64,000 nucleotides of DNA from Arenimonas soli. GTDB taxonomy: Bacteria; Pseudomonadota; Gammaproteobacteria; Xanthomonadales; Xanthomonadaceae. The notes beneath the pieces are model-generated. The model worked only from the letters and a program-made list of their open reading frames with translations. It did not search any database and had not been told where the DNA came from. The translations under genes were made by a program, and so were the position numbers. Below are positions 46,136-56,446 of this stretch, piece after piece. Numbering within the stretch: position 1 is the stretch's first letter; each line of letters begins with the position of its first letter. The DNA lies in assembly GCF_014643775.1 (NCBI RefSeq), contig NZ_BMKC01000002.1, forward strand, positions 1-64,000. The letters are read 5' to 3'.

Positions 46136-48985
46136 ATGCACGAGCCCGTCCTCGATCTGCAAAAGCCGGTGGGGGACCAGGTCCGCCAGACCACCTGCTA
46201 CATGTGCGCCTGCCGCTGCGGCATCAACGTGCACCTGCGCGAAGGCCGCGTGCGCTACATCGAAGGCAACCCGGCGCACCCGGTGAACCGCGGCGTGCTT
46301 TGCGCCAAGGGATCGGCCGGCATCATGCAGCACTACTCGCCGGCGCGGCTGGACAAGCCGCTGCTGCGGGTGGGCGAACGCGGCGAAAACAAGTTCCGCG
46401 AGATCGAATGGGACGAAGCCCTGGACCTGGCCGCCGGCTGGCTGCGCGAGACCCGCGCCAGGGACCCCGACCGCCTGGCCTTCTTCACCGGCCGCGACCA
46501 GAGCCAGGCCCTGACCGGCTGGTGGGCGCAGCAGTACGGCACCATCAACTACGCCGCGCACGGCGGCTTTTGTTCGGTGAACATGGCCGCCGGCGGGCTG
46601 TACACGCTGGGCGGCAGCTTCTGGGAGTTCGGCGAGCCCGACTGGGAGCACAGCAAGTACCTGATGCTCTGGGGCGTGGCCGAAGACCACGATTCCAACC
46701 CGATCAAGCTGGGCCTGGGCCACATGAAGGGCCGTGGCGCCAAGGTCGTGGCCGTGAACCCGGTGCGCAGCGGCTACGGGGCGATCGCCGACGAATGGGT
46801 GGGCATCCGGCCGGGCACCGACGGGCTGCTGGCGTTCGCGCTGATCCATGAACTGCTCAAGGCCGACAAGGTCGACCTCGACTACCTAGTTCGGTACACC
46901 AACGCGCACTGGCTGGTGGTGCGCGATCCGGGTGGGGCGGACGACGGCTTGTTTGCGCGGAATGGACAGGGGCGGGGCTTGTGTTGGAACCGTTCCCCGG
47001 CTGCTGGCGCGCCTGCGGGAACGGAAGGCGTGGCGCCTGCGGATGCCACGGGCCTTTCCCCGGCGGTTGTTGGTGAATTCACCCTGCCCGACGGCCGCCA
47101 GGCCGTGCCGGTGTTCCACCTCGTCGCCGAACGTTACCTGGACCCGAAGTACTCGCCCGACGCCGTCGCGGACCGCTGCGGCGTGCCAGCGGCGACCATC
47201 CGCCGGCTGGCGAGCGAGCTGGCCGCGGCCGCCTTCGACGAACCGGTGGTGATCGAGCAGCCCTGGACCGACGTGCACGGCGTGCGCCACGAACGCATGG
47301 TTGGCCGCGGCGTGTCCTTCCACGCCATGCGCGGCATCAGCGCCCATTCCAACGGCTTCCATACCTGCCGGGCGCTGCACCTGCTGCAGCTGCTGCTGGG
47401 CGCGGTGGATACGCCCGGCAGCTTCCGCTACCAGCCGCCCTTCCCGCGGCCGGTGCCGCCGGCCAACCGGCCCGGCAAGACGAGGCAGGCCAATGGCGCG
47501 CTCGACGCCGCGCCGCTGGGCTTCATTCACGGGCCCGAAGACCTGCTGGTGGACGCCGACGGCCAGCCGCGGCGCATCGACCACGCGTATTCCTGGCGCT
47601 ATCCCCTGGCCGTGCACGGCATGCTGCACACGGTGATCCGCAACGCCTGGGCCGCCGACCCGGCGCCGGTGGACGTGCTGTTCCTGTTCATGGCCAACAT
47701 GAGCTGGAACTCGGCCATGAACACCGCCGAGACCATGCGCTGGCTGACCGACAAGGACGAGGCCGGCGAGTACCGCATCCCGAAGATCATCTATTCCGAC
47801 GCCTACGCCAGCGAAATGGTCGCCTACGCCGACCTGGTGCTGCCGGACACGACCTACCTGGAGCGCTTCGACGCGATTTCGCTGCTGGACCGGCCGATTT
47901 CCGACGCCGACCGCGCCGCCGACGCCATCCGGCACCCGGTGCTCGATGCAAGCACCCAGCGCGAAGGCCGCGACGTGCGCGGCTTCCAGGACGTGCTGCT
48001 GGACCTGGGCGCACGCATCGGCCTGCCGGCGCTGGTGAAGGACGACGGCAGCCCGCGCTACCGCGACTACGCCGACTACATCGTCAACCATGAGCGGGCG
48101 CCCGGCGTCGGCCTGCTGGCCGGTTGGCGCGGCGACGGCACGCAGCACGGCAAGGGCGCGCCCAACCCGGACCAGCTTGACCGCTACCGCGCCAACGGCG
48201 GCTTCTGGAGCGCAGAGGTGCCCGCGGCCGGCCGCTATTTCAAGATGGCCAACCGCGACTATCTCGAGTGGTCGCAAGGGATGGGCTTCATCGCAAAGGC
48301 GGAACCGGTGGTGCTGCAGCTGTATTCGGAAACCCTGCAGAAGTTCCGGCTTGCGGCGCTGGGCCACGGGCCGGTGCAGCCGCCCGAGGCCGAACGCGAA
48401 CGCGTGGCCACCTACTTCGACCCGCTGCCGACCTGGTACGAACCCTTCGAAGGCAGCCAGCTCGACCTCAAGCGCTACCCGCTGAGCGCGGTGACCCAGC
48501 GGCCGCCGTTCATGTACCACGCCTGGGGGTCGCAGAACGCCTGGCTGCGGCAGATCACCGCGCGCAATTTCCTGTACCTGCATCCGGACACCGCCGCGCG
48601 GCACGGCCTGGCCAACGACGACTGGGTGCACGTGGATTCCCACCACGGCCGGATCACCGTGCAGTGCCGGCTGGCCGGCAACGTGCAGCCGGACACGGTG
48701 TGGACCTGGAACGCGATCGGCAAGCGTCGCGGGGCCTGGAAGCTGGCCGCGGATGCGCCGGAGGCCACCAAGGGCTTCCTGCTCAACCACCTGATTTCCG
48801 ACAAGCTGCCCGATGGCGGCTACGCCAACGCCGACCCGGTGACCGGCCAGGCGGCCTGGTTCGACCTGCGCGTGGCCATCCACCGGGCCGACCCGGTCGA
48901 AGAAAGCCATCCGCAGTTCGCCGCGCTGGGCGATAACGGCGACAATGCCCCCTTGCGCTACGGCGCCGATTTCAGGAAATCCTGA
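46136..48985 (+). CDS. soeA: molybdopterin oxidoreductase, SoeA-like sulfite dehydrogenase catalytic subunit
   Basis: 949 residues from ATG 46136 (ATG 46127 is in frame). [4Fe-4S] ligands C21-x2-C24-x3-C28...C56; a bis-MGD binding core; Cys in HGGFCSVNMAAGG is placed as the likely Mo ligand. Length and the partner set (FeS protein with four clusters, eight-helix NrfD/DmsC anchor) match cytoplasmic sulfite dehydrogenase SoeABC, which oxidises sulfite to sulfate and passes electrons to quinone. No twin-arginine signal is visible, consistent with a cytoplasmic enzyme. Confidence 0.85.
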   Translation: MHEPVLDLQKPVGDQVRQTTCYMCACRCGINVHLREGRVRYIEGNPAHPVNRGVLCAKGSAGIMQHYSPARLDKPLLRVGERGENKFREIEWDEALDLAAGWLRETRARDPDRLAFFTGRDQSQALTGWWAQQYGTINYAAHGGFCSVNMAAGGLYTLGGSFWEFGEPDWEHSKYLMLWGVAEDHDSNPIKLGLGHMKGRGAKVVAVNPVRSGYGAIADEWVGIRPGTDGLLAFALIHELLKADKVDLDYLVRYTNAHWLVVRDPGGADDGLFARNGQGRGLCWNRSPAAGAPAGTEGVAPADATGLSPAVVGEFTLPDGRQAVPVFHLVAERYLDPKYSPDAVADRCGVPAATIRRLASELAAAAFDEPVVIEQPWTDVHGVRHERMVGRGVSFHAMRGISAHSNGFHTCRALHLLQLLLGAVDTPGSFRYQPPFPRPVPPANRPGKTRQANGALDAAPLGFIHGPEDLLVDADGQPRRIDHAYSWRYPLAVHGMLHTVIRNAWAADPAPVDVLFLFMANMSWNSAMNTAETMRWLTDKDEAGEYRIPKIIYSDAYASEMVAYADLVLPDTTYLERFDAISLLDRPISDADRAADAIRHPVLDASTQREGRDVRGFQDVLLDLGARIGLPALVKDDGSPRYRDYADYIVNHERAPGVGLLAGWRGDGTQHGKGAPNPDQLDRYRANGGFWSAEVPAAGRYFKMANRDYLEWSQGMGFIAKAEPVVLQLYSETLQKFRLAALGHGPVQPPEAERERVATYFDPLPTWYEPFEGSQLDLKRYPLSAVTQRPPFMYHAWGSQNAWLRQITARNFLYLHPDTAARHGLANDDWVHVDSHHGRITVQCRLAGNVQPDTVWTWNAIGKRRGAWKLAADAPEATKGFLLNHLISDKLPDGGYANADPVTGQAAWFDLRVAIHRADPVEESHPQFAALGDNGDNAPLRYGADFRKS

Positions 48986-48987
48986 CG

Positions 48988-50766
48988 ATGGAAATGGATG
49001 CCATCCTGACGCTGCTGGTGCTGGTGGGCGCCGTCACGCTGTTCGTGACCGAAAAACTGCCGGTGGACGTGGTGGCCATGCTGGTGCTGGCCAGCCTGCT
49101 GGTGCTGGGCCTGGTGACGCCGGTGGAGGCGCTGTCGGGTTTTTCCAGCGAAGCCACGATCACCGTGGCGGCGATGTTCGTGCTCAGCGCGGGCCTGGCG
49201 CATACCGGCGCGCTGGCCTCGCTGGGGCGGCTGTTCGGGCGGGTCAAGAACGGCTTCCTGTTCATGCTGCTGATCATGCTGGTCGTCGGCCCGATTTCGG
49301 CCTTCGTGAACAACACCGCGGCGGTGGCGGTGCTGCTGCCGCTGGTGCTGGCGGCCTCGACGGCCAACCAGCAGTCGCCCTCGCAGATCCTCATCCCCAT
49401 GTCCTACGCGGCCCAGATGGGCGGCGTGTGCACGCTGATCGGCACCTCGACCAACCTGCTGGTGAACTCGATGGCCAAGGACCTGGGCCACCCGGGCTTT
49501 GGTTTGTTCGACTTCGCGCCGGTGGGGCTTATCACGATGGCGGTGGGCTTCGTGTACCTGCTGCTGATGCGGCGCTGGCTGCTGCCCAAGCACGCGCCGG
49601 CGGCCATCACCGAAACCTACGAGCTGGGCAAGTACATCACCGAACTGCGGGTGATGCCGGAGTCGCCCCTGATCGGCCAGTCGGTGGCGCAGGCGCAGCT
49701 GGGCGAAAAACATTCCGTGTACGTGCTCGAGCTCATGCGCGGCGAGCAGAAGCACTGGTCGCCGCGCGGCGAAGAGCTCCGCGAGGGCGACGTCCTTCTG
49801 GTGCGCGGCAACCTCGAGAAGATCAAGACGCTCAAGGACAGCAGCAAGCTCGACTTCGAGCCCGAGTTCAAGCTGCAGGACAGCCAGTTCAGCGGCGAGG
49901 ACGGCGACCAGTCGCAGGTGCTGGTGGAAGCCATGGTTGCGCCGGGTTCGCGCCTGGTGGGCCATACCCTGCTCGATCTGGACTTCCAGTGGACCTACAA
50001 CGCCACCGTGCTGGCCGTGCACCGCCGCGGCGAAGTGCTGCGCGAGAAGCTGCGGGACGTGAACCTCAACGTCGGCGACGTCCTGCTGCTGCTGTCGCCC
50101 AAGTCCGAGCTCAACGTGCTGCGCGCCAACCACAACCTGATCGTGCTCAACGAGCGCGAGGAAGCCGCCCTGCCCAAGCGCAAGGCCTGGCTGGCGATCG
50201 GCATCATGGCCGCGGCCATCACCGTCGCCGGCCTGGGCTGGCTGCCGATCGTCGCCTCGGCGATCCTGGGCGGCATTGCCCTGGTGGCCACGCGCTGCAT
50301 CGGCAACGACCAGGCCTACCAGGCCATCGACTGGCGCGTGATAGTGCTGCTGGCCGGCGTGCTGCCGCTGGGCATCGCCATGCAGAAGTCGGGCCTGGCC
50401 CAGGGCATCGCGGACTTTTCGGTGAACTGGGTTGGCGGCTTCGGGCCGCTGGCCGTGCTGGCGGCGGTGTACCTGACCACCGCGCTGCTGACCGAACTGA
50501 TGAGCAACAACGCCGCGGCCGTGCTGATCACCCCCATCGCCTTCACCACCGCCGTTTCGATGGACGTCAGCCCCACGCCCTTCCTGGTGGCGGTGCTGTT
50601 CGCCGCGTCCACCAGCTTCGCCACGCCGGTGGGTTACCAGACCAATACGATGGTCTACAACGCCGGCAACTACCGGTTCGTGGACTTCATGAAGATGGGC
50701 ATCCCGCTGAACCTGATGTTCTGGGGCATGGCCGTGTACCTGATCCCGAAGTTCTTCCCGTTCTGA
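48988..50766 (+). CDS. SLC13-family permease with TrkA-C (RCK_C) domains
   Basis: 592 residues from ATG 48988, two bases after soeA. About ten to twelve helices in two halves (1-205 and 400-592) with an anion-transporter signature (NNTAAVAVLLPLV; later MSNNAAAVLITPIAFTTAVS). Two RCK_C domains sit between (about 215-385: LIGQSVAQAQLGEKHSVYVL). This layout is that of SAC1-like sulfate/anion transporters. Placed inside the soe operon it may move sulfite, sulfate or an organosulfur precursor. Ends ATGA-coupled to soeB. Confidence 0.88.
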   Translation: MEMDAILTLLVLVGAVTLFVTEKLPVDVVAMLVLASLLVLGLVTPVEALSGFSSEATITVAAMFVLSAGLAHTGALASLGRLFGRVKNGFLFMLLIMLVVGPISAFVNNTAAVAVLLPLVLAASTANQQSPSQILIPMSYAAQMGGVCTLIGTSTNLLVNSMAKDLGHPGFGLFDFAPVGLITMAVGFVYLLLMRRWLLPKHAPAAITETYELGKYITELRVMPESPLIGQSVAQAQLGEKHSVYVLELMRGEQKHWSPRGEELREGDVLLVRGNLEKIKTLKDSSKLDFEPEFKLQDSQFSGEDGDQSQVLVEAMVAPGSRLVGHTLLDLDFQWTYNATVLAVHRRGEVLREKLRDVNLNVGDVLLLLSPKSELNVLRANHNLIVLNEREEAALPKRKAWLAIGIMAAAITVAGLGWLPIVASAILGGIALVATRCIGNDQAYQAIDWRVIVLLAGVLPLGIAMQKSGLAQGIADFSVNWVGGFGPLAVLAAVYLTTALLTELMSNNAAAVLITPIAFTTAVSMDVSPTPFLVAVLFAASTSFATPVGYQTNTMVYNAGNYRFVDFMKMGIPLNLMFWGMAVYLIPKFFPF

Positions 50767-51524
50767 TGACCGCCCTGCCCAAACCAGGCGGCAAGAAGCT
50801 GGGACTGGTGATCGACCTCGACACCTGCGTGGGCTGCCATGCCTGCGCGGTGTCGTGCAAGGAATGGAACGCCGGTGGCATCGCCGGGCCGCTGACCGAC
50901 GAGCGGCCCTACGGCAAGGACCCCAGCGGCGTGTGGTTCAACCGCGTGCACAGCTACGACGTGGCCGCCACCGCCGACCAGCCCGCCAGCACCCTGCACT
51001 TCCCGCGCAGCTGCCTGCACTGCGAAACGCCGGCCTGCGTCACCGTCTGCCCCACCGGCGCCAGCTACAAGCGGGCCGAAGACGGCATCGTGCTGGTGGA
51101 CGAGGACAAGTGCATCGGCTGCAAGCTGTGCAGCTGGGCCTGCCCCTACGGCGCGCGCGAAACCAGCCCCGTCGAAGGGGTCATGAAGAAGTGCACGCTG
51201 TGCGTGGACCGGATCTACAACGAGTCCATTCCCGAAGTGTCCCGCGAACCTGCCTGCGTGCAGGCCTGCCCGACCCGCGCGCGCCACTTCGGCGACCTGG
51301 GCGACCCGGACTCGAAGGTTTCGAAACTGGTGGCCGAACGCGGCGGCGTGCCGCTGATGCCCGAGCTGGGCTATGCGCCGGTGAACCGCTACCTGCCGCC
51401 GCGCCCGCGCCGCGCCGGCCCTCCGGGCGAAGCCGCGGCCAAGCCTGAAGCCCCGGGCGAAACCGTGGACCCGTCGCAACTCAATCCACTGCTGCGCTGG
51501 CTCGACCGCGCCCTGAGCCGCTGA
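50766..51524 (+). CDS. soeB: four-cluster ferredoxin-like subunit, SoeB-like
   Basis: 252 residues from ATG 50766. Four Cys groups for [4Fe-4S] clusters: CVGCHACAVSCKEWN, CLHCETPACVTVCPTG, CIGCKLCSWACPYGAR, and CTLCVDR...CVQACPTRAR, as in DmsB/NrfC/SoeB. Carries electrons from the Mo subunit to the membrane anchor. Proline-rich C-terminal tail (about 205-235). Start overlaps the SLC13 stop by one base. Confidence 0.9.
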   Translation: MTALPKPGGKKLGLVIDLDTCVGCHACAVSCKEWNAGGIAGPLTDERPYGKDPSGVWFNRVHSYDVAATADQPASTLHFPRSCLHCETPACVTVCPTGASYKRAEDGIVLVDEDKCIGCKLCSWACPYGARETSPVEGVMKKCTLCVDRIYNESIPEVSREPACVQACPTRARHFGDLGDPDSKVSKLVAERGGVPLMPELGYAPVNRYLPPRPRRAGPPGEAAAKPEAPGETVDPSQLNPLLRWLDRALSR

Positions 51525-51525
51525 C

Positions 51526-52491
51526 ATGCATCCCGCCTTTTCCGTGCTGTTTTTTTCCACCCTGTCGGGCGCCGGCTACGGCCTGCTGGCCTGGACCATG
51601 CTGCTGCTGGCCTTCGAGCGGCCCGGGGCGCTGATGGGCAATACGCCGCTGCTGTTCCTGGGGCTGCTGGCCGCGGCGACGGCATTCTTCACCACTGGCC
51701 TGCTCAGCTCGCTGGGCCACCTGGGGCAGCCGCAGCGCGCCTGGCGGGCGTTTTCGCAGTGGCGCACGTCCTGGCTTTCACGCGAGGGCGTAATGGCGGT
51801 GCTGGTTTACCTGCCGGTGGGAGCCCTGGCCTGGTGGCTGTCGGCGCCACTGCGCGGCGTGGAAGCCGGCGCGGGTTTGCCCGACGAGGTGCGCTGGGTT
51901 ATCTGGACCGCGCTGCTGTTCGCGCTGGCCACCGTGGTCTGCACGGCGATGATCTACGCGTCGCTCAAGCCCATCCCGGCCTGGCGGCACCCGCTGGTGC
52001 TGCCGGTTTACCTGGCATTCGCGCTGCTTTGCGGGCTGCTGCTGATGCTGCTGGGCCAGCGCCTGGCCGGCGGCGTGGCGATCGCGCCGCTGCTGGTGGT
52101 GGCGGGCGGCCTGGCGTTTATCGTGGCTTTCATGAAGTGGCTGTACTGGCGCGGCATCGACCGCAGGCCGCTGCCGGTCAGCAAGGCGTCGGCGCTGGGC
52201 CTGCCGGAAGGACGCGAGGTGAGCGTGTTCGAACGCCCGCACACCGAGGCCAATTACCTGACCACTGAAATGGGCTTCGTGCTGGCGCGCAAGCATTCAC
52301 GCAAGCTGCGGGTGATCGCGGTGCTGCTGTTCGGCCTGGTGCCGGCGGCCTGCTGCTGGCTGGCCTGGATGTTCCCCGCGGCCGCCACGCCCGTGCTGGC
52401 GGTGGCGGTGCTGGCCTCGTTGCTGGGCGCGCTGGTGGAGCGCTGGCTGTTCTTCGCCGAGGCCAGGCACCTCGTGATGCTCTACTACTAA
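51526..52491 (+). CDS. soeC: DmsC/NrfD-type membrane anchor, SoeC-like
   Basis: 321 residues from ATG 51526. Eight or nine hydrophobic helices beginning [20 protein letters not shown], the DmsC-type start. [20 protein letters not shown] (HLG.P.RA...W..SW) is the DmsC-family core and likely part of the quinone site. Last gene of the operon; convergent overlap of four bases with hemC. Confidence 0.88.
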   Translation: MHPAFSVLFFSTLSGAGYGLLAWTMLLLAFERPGALMGNTPLLFLGLLAAATAFFTTGLLSSLGHLGQPQRAWRAFSQWRTSWLSREGVMAVLVYLPVGALAWWLSAPLRGVEAGAGLPDEVRWVIWTALLFALATVVCTAMIYASLKPIPAWRHPLVLPVYLAFALLCGLLLMLLGQRLAGGVAIAPLLVVAGGLAFIVAFMKWLYWRGIDRRPLPVSKASALGLPEGREVSVFERPHTEANYLTTEMGFVLARKHSRKLRVIAVLLFGLVPAACCWLAWMFPAAATPVLAVAVLASLLGALVERWLFFAEARHLVMLYY

Positions 52492-53396
52492 GGCAACAGC
52501 GCGTCGGCGCCGCGCGCGACCAGCATGTCGGCGACCTGTTCGCCGAGTTTGTCCGGCTCGCTGGCGGGGCCGCTGGCGTAACCGCGCACGGTCTTGCCGG
52601 TTTTTGCGTCGCCGACCAGGCCTTCGAGCGACAGCTTGTCGCCCTTGAGCGTGGCGTAGGCAGCGATCGGCACGCGGCAGCTGCCGCCCAGCAGGCGGGT
52701 CATGGTGCGTTCGGCCTTGGTGCACGCCGCCGTGTCGGCGTGGTGCAGCGGCGCGAACAACGCAGCCGTTGCCGCGTCGCCGGCGCGCACCTCCACCGCC
52801 ACCGCGCCCTGGGCCGCAGCGGGAATGAAGCGTGGGGCGTGCAAGCGTTCGCGGATGCGCGCGCCCATGCCCAGGCGTTCGAGGCCGGCGCAGGCCAGCA
52901 CGATGGCATCGAAGTCACCGGCATCGAGCTTGGCCAGGCGGGTGTTGACGTTGCCGCGCAGGTCGCCGATGACCAGGTCGGGCCGGTGCGCGCGCAGCAG
53001 CGCCTGCCGGCGCTGCGACGAGGTGCCGACGCGGGCGCCGAAGGGCAGCTCCTCGAAGCCGGCATAGGTGTTGGACACGAAGGCGTCGAAGGGATCGGCG
53101 CGCTCGAGCACCGCGGCCAGCGCGAAACCCGCCTCGAGATCCATCGGTACGTCTTTGAGCGAATGCACGGCGGCGTCGGCGCGGTCTTCCAGCATCGCCA
53201 CCTCCAGCTCCTTCAGGAACAGGCCCTTGCCGCCGATCTCGGCCAGCGGCTGGTCCAGCACCTGGTCGCCGCGCGTGGTCATCGGCACCAGTTCGACCTG
53301 CAGCCCCGGATGCGCCTCGCGCAGCAGCGCGGCCACGTGTTCGGTCTGCCACAGCGCCAGCGCGCTTTCGCGCGTGGCCAGGCGGATCTTTTCCAT
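52488..53396 (-). CDS. hemC: hydroxymethylbilane synthase (porphobilinogen deaminase)
   Basis: 302 residues. [20 protein letters not shown] start; [12 protein letters not shown] substrate-binding region; dipyrromethane-cofactor Cys in [13 protein letters not shown]. Joins four porphobilinogens in haem synthesis. Lies downstream of the AlgR-like gene, the arrangement known in Pseudomonas and Xanthomonas. Confidence 0.97.
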   Translation of the reverse strand: MEKIRLATRESALALWQTEHVAALLREAHPGLQVELVPMTTRGDQVLDQPLAEIGGKGLFLKELEVAMLEDRADAAVHSLKDVPMDLEAGFALAAVLERADPFDAFVSNTYAGFEELPFGARVGTSSQRRQALLRAHRPDLVIGDLRGNVNTRLAKLDAGDFDAIVLACAGLERLGMGARIRERLHAPRFIPAAAQGAVAVEVRAGDAATAALFAPLHHADTAACTKAERTMTRLLGGSCRVPIAAYATLKGDKLSLEGLVGDAKTGKTVRGYASGPASEPDKLGEQVADMLVARGADALLP

Positions 53397-53407
53397 TCGT
53401 CCTCCCC

Positions 53408-54139
53408 CTAGAGGTGTTTCAAGCGTTCGCGCAGCGTCGGCAGGCAGCGACGGCTGACCTCGAGCGCGGCATCGTCGTTGCGCAGCATCGCGCGCACCTG
53501 GCCGTCGGCGCCGCGGCGCAGTTCGGCGAACTCGTCGGCGGCGACCAGGCAGTTGCGGTGGATGCGGATGAAGCGTTCGCCGAATTCGGTTTCCAGCGAC
53601 TTCAGTGATTCTTCGATGAGGTCTTCGCCGCGGGCATGGTGCACGACGACGTATTTTTCCTCGGCCTGCAGGTAGCGGATCTCGTCCACCGGGATCAGGC
53701 GCAGGCTGCCGCGCAGGCGGGCGCTGAGGTGGCTGCGCTGGCGCGGCGGGCCGCCGCCGGGTCCGGGCAGCTGCTGGGCGCTGCGATGGCGGCGGGCACG
53801 TTCCAGCGCTTCGGCCAGGCGTTCGCGGCGCACGGGTTTGACCAGGTAGTCCACGGCCGCGGCTTCGAAGGCCGCCAGCGCGTGCTGGTCGTAGGCGGTG
53901 CAGAACACCACGGCCGGCGCCGGCCGCAGCCCGGACAGGTGCTGGGCGGCTTCCAGGCCGTCCATCACCGGCATCGAGATATCCAGCAGCACGATGTCCA
54001 CCGCCAGGGCTTCGGCCTGCTCGACGGCCTCGCGGCCATTGGCGGCCTCGCCGGCGATGACGTGCCCGCCCACCTCGCCCACCAGCGCCTTGAGGCGCTC
54101 GCGGGCCAGCGGTTCGTCGTCGACGATAAGCAGCTTCAT
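53408..54139 (-). CDS. algR: LytTR-family response regulator, AlgR-like
   Basis: 243 residues from ATG at 54139. Receiver domain (about 1-115: [20 protein letters not shown], phospho-Asp in [16 protein letters not shown] in DYLVKPVRR), linker, then LytTR DNA-binding domain (about 140-243: [31 protein letters not shown]). Upstream of hemC as with algR. No sensor kinase in the window. Confidence 0.92.
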   Translation of the reverse strand: MKLLIVDDEPLARERLKALVGEVGGHVIAGEAANGREAVEQAEALAVDIVLLDISMPVMDGLEAAQHLSGLRPAPAVVFCTAYDQHALAAFEAAAVDYLVKPVRRERLAEALERARRHRSAQQLPGPGGGPPRQRSHLSARLRGSLRLIPVDEIRYLQAEEKYVVVHHARGEDLIEESLKSLETEFGERFIRIHRNCLVAADEFAELRRGADGQVRAMLRNDDAALEVSRRCLPTLRERLKHL

Positions 54140-54170
54140 CCCCGAAGTATGCCCCAGAGACGACGCCGGC

Positions 54171-55700
54171 TCAGCCGGCGCGTTCCACGAGCAGCCGTAC
54201 CGGCGCGGATCGCTGGCTGTCGGCGTCCAGCAGCGTGGCCTCGTAGTCACCCGGCGCCAGGAAAAGCTGGCAGGACTGGCCGGCCGCTTCGATGACGCAG
54301 CGATCGCCCGGCACGGCCTCGGGGTCTTCGCCGACGCGGCGGGCCTCGAGCAGGCAAGGAGCTCTTTCGCAGGTTAGTGGTACTTGCGGCGCGGGCACGC
54401 GCCAGCCGCCAAGGCGAAGCCAGCCGGCGTCGGCGGAGCGGTCTTCCGGCAGCGGGATGAACGCGGTGCGGTCATAACCCCGGCGGGTAATCGCACCGCC
54501 CCGGTTGTCTGCGAAATACGGCTGGCCTGCCAGCTCGCCGTCCTGGGATGGCGTGACATAGCCCTGGTTGGCGCGGCCCGGGCTGAACCCCTCCAGCCGC
54601 GAGACCGCATTGCTGATGGCAAGAGGTTCGGTTTCCAGCATGGCGGCCAGTCGCATGCCCATCATGCCCGGAGGCCTGCGGTCGTCGGGCGCCTTGGAGA
54701 TATGGGCGCCGCCCCCGATCACGACGATGCGGGCGTCGGGCGACCCCTCGAATACGCAGGCGATGTTGCGCGCCTGCTCCTGTTCCCGAGCAGGGCTTTG
54801 CGGGTCGGGAAAGCCGTGTTCGTACGCGACCAGCGTATAGCCTTCTGCGAGGGCCATGCGCACAAGTTCACCAAAGACCGGATCGTCCGTGTAATAGCCG
54901 GTCTTGCTTGTCGCGTAGCCGCGCGAATGCAGTTGGTCGTCGGTAATTACCGAACTTGCGCAGGGATGGTCCGTGGTTCGCGTGTAGGCCAAGGTTTCGA
55001 GGGCCAGGTGGGTGAAACCGAGCTTGCGTAGCTCGCGCACGAACATGAAGTTCGCCGCGCGCTGGTTGGAGTGGCCGTGGGTTTCGTTGAACATCACGAC
55101 GTTCCGCCCTTCCACCAGCCGGGCCAGCGCCGGCAGCGCCGGGTAGAGACCCGTCAGCCCCAACCTGGCGGCATCTGCTTTCGGGATGCCGCCAAAGTAG
55201 TTTGCATGCGCGTAGTCGTAGTCGCCCACCAGGCTGGCGCGCTGGGCCTGCAGCTGTCCGAAATGTCCGACCGTCGAGGGGTCGGCGCCTCGCTCCGGGC
55301 TCGGCGCGTTGCCCTCGGCCAACGCGGTCCAGCCGGCGGCATATTCGGTCCAGGGCGAACCGGCGCGAGGCTTGAAGTCGATAACGGCCAGCCACGGGTT
55401 GCGAGCTTCGAAGTCCGCCCTCAGCGCCGCCCAGTCCTCGCGCTCGCGAAGGGCGGCAAGCGCCGGGTCGTTGCGCAAGGCGCGGTCGCCCTGGTAACCG
55501 GCGGCGACCGCCTGTGCAAGCGACTGCATGGCGGCGTCGGGTTCGCCTGCGGCCGCCTGCGCGACCGCCTTCTGGTACAGGACCACCGGCGGGCTGGCCT
55601 CCCCGTCCGACGCTTCGTTTTCGGCTGCATCGACAGCGATGGCTGACTGCGCTACGGGCAACAGCAGGACCAAAGCGATTCCATGACGTGCGTAGCGCAT
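54171..55700 (-). CDS. exported EreA/ChaN-like domain protein
   Basis: 509 residues from ATG at 55700 (AAGGAG well placed). Signal peptide to about residue 22; a tetratricopeptide-like N-terminal part (LYQKAVAQAAAGEPDAAMQS) then a domain with NVVMFNETHGHSNQRAANF, LGFTHLALETLAYT and VVIGGGAHI, resembling the erythromycin-esterase/ChaN/TIKI superfamily (ETH and HxxE-type residues). Activity unknown. A small beta C-terminal domain with four cysteines follows. Confidence 0.72.
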   Translation of the reverse strand: MRYARHGIALVLLLPVAQSAIAVDAAENEASDGEASPPVVLYQKAVAQAAAGEPDAAMQSLAQAVAAGYQGDRALRNDPALAALREREDWAALRADFEARNPWLAVIDFKPRAGSPWTEYAAGWTALAEGNAPSPERGADPSTVGHFGQLQAQRASLVGDYDYAHANYFGGIPKADAARLGLTGLYPALPALARLVEGRNVVMFNETHGHSNQRAANFMFVRELRKLGFTHLALETLAYTRTTDHPCASSVITDDQLHSRGYATSKTGYYTDDPVFGELVRMALAEGYTLVAYEHGFPDPQSPAREQEQARNIACVFEGSPDARIVVIGGGAHISKAPDDRRPPGMMGMRLAAMLETEPLAISNAVSRLEGFSPGRANQGYVTPSQDGELAGQPYFADNRGGAITRRGYDRTAFIPLPEDRSADAGWLRLGGWRVPAPQVPLTCERAPCLLEARRVGEDPEAVPGDRCVIEAAGQSCQLFLAPGDYEATLLDADSQRSAPVRLLVERAG

Positions 55701-55722
55701 GCCGGCTCCTTGGTTTTCCAGT

Positions 55723-56394
55723 TCAGCCGGCCTTGAATCGCCGGTCCATCCAGTCGCCCAGGTCGCGGATCTCCTCGGCGCAGACGTTGTGCTGCATGGG
55801 ATAGCTGTGCCAGTCCACGTCCATGCCCAGGGTCTTGAGCAGGTCGCGGCTGCGGGCGCCGAAGCCTTCCGGCACCACTGGGTCGTGCGTGCCGTGGGCC
55901 ATGAAAACCGGCGTGGCCAGGGCCTGCGGTGTGGCTTCGGCTTTCGTGGTCGAGCCCATGGGCAGGTAGGTGGACAGGCCGATGAGTCCGGCGACGGCGC
56001 GCTCGCGGCGAACACCGGCGGCCAGCGCGATGGCGCCGCCCTGCGAGAACCCCGCGAGCAGCAGGCGCTCGGGCGGCACGCCGCGGGCGTTCTCGCGCGC
56101 GATCAGCGCCTCGACCTGGGCGATGGATTCGCGCACGCCCGATTCGTCGGCGCGCTGGTCGAGGTCGAGGTTCTTGAGGTCGTACCAGGCGCGCATCGGC
56201 ACGCCGTTGTTGAGCGTGACCGGACGCACCGGCGCGTGCGGGAACACGAAGCGCAGCGCCGGCCAGCCGGGCCGCAGCAGCTCGGGAACGATGGGCGCAA
56301 AATCGTGGCCATCGGCACCCAGGCCGTGCAGCCAAAGGATGGTCCAGGCGGGGTTGGCGCCAGTTTCTTGTTCGACGGTTTCCAGCAAAGGCAT
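55723..56394 (-). CDS. carboxylesterase/phospholipase-type alpha/beta hydrolase
   Basis: 223 residues. WLHGLGADGHDF, nucleophile GFSQGGAIAL, Asp in HGTHDPVVP, His in PMQHNVCAEE: the EstB/acyl-protein thioesterase-like family (PF02230). Cytoplasmic. 52 bases downstream of hemP on the same strand, so it may be co-expressed under Fur. Confidence 0.93.
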   Translation of the reverse strand: MPLLETVEQETGANPAWTILWLHGLGADGHDFAPIVPELLRPGWPALRFVFPHAPVRPVTLNNGVPMRAWYDLKNLDLDQRADESGVRESIAQVEALIARENARGVPPERLLLAGFSQGGAIALAAGVRRERAVAGLIGLSTYLPMGSTTKAEATPQALATPVFMAHGTHDPVVPEGFGARSRDLLKTLGMDVDWHSYPMQHNVCAEEIRDLGDWMDRRFKAG

Positions 56395-56446
56395 CGGCGG
56401 GGTTTTCTTCGGACGGAAAATCCCATTATGCCCGCCCTGTCCGGGC

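Noticed and set aside
46920-47090. Ala/Gly/Pro-rich stretch in the SoeA-like protein as a foreign insertion
   Set aside because: The flanking VVRDPGGADDGLFARN and LPDGRQAVPVF segments look native to the family and the frame is uninterrupted; more likely a variable loop.
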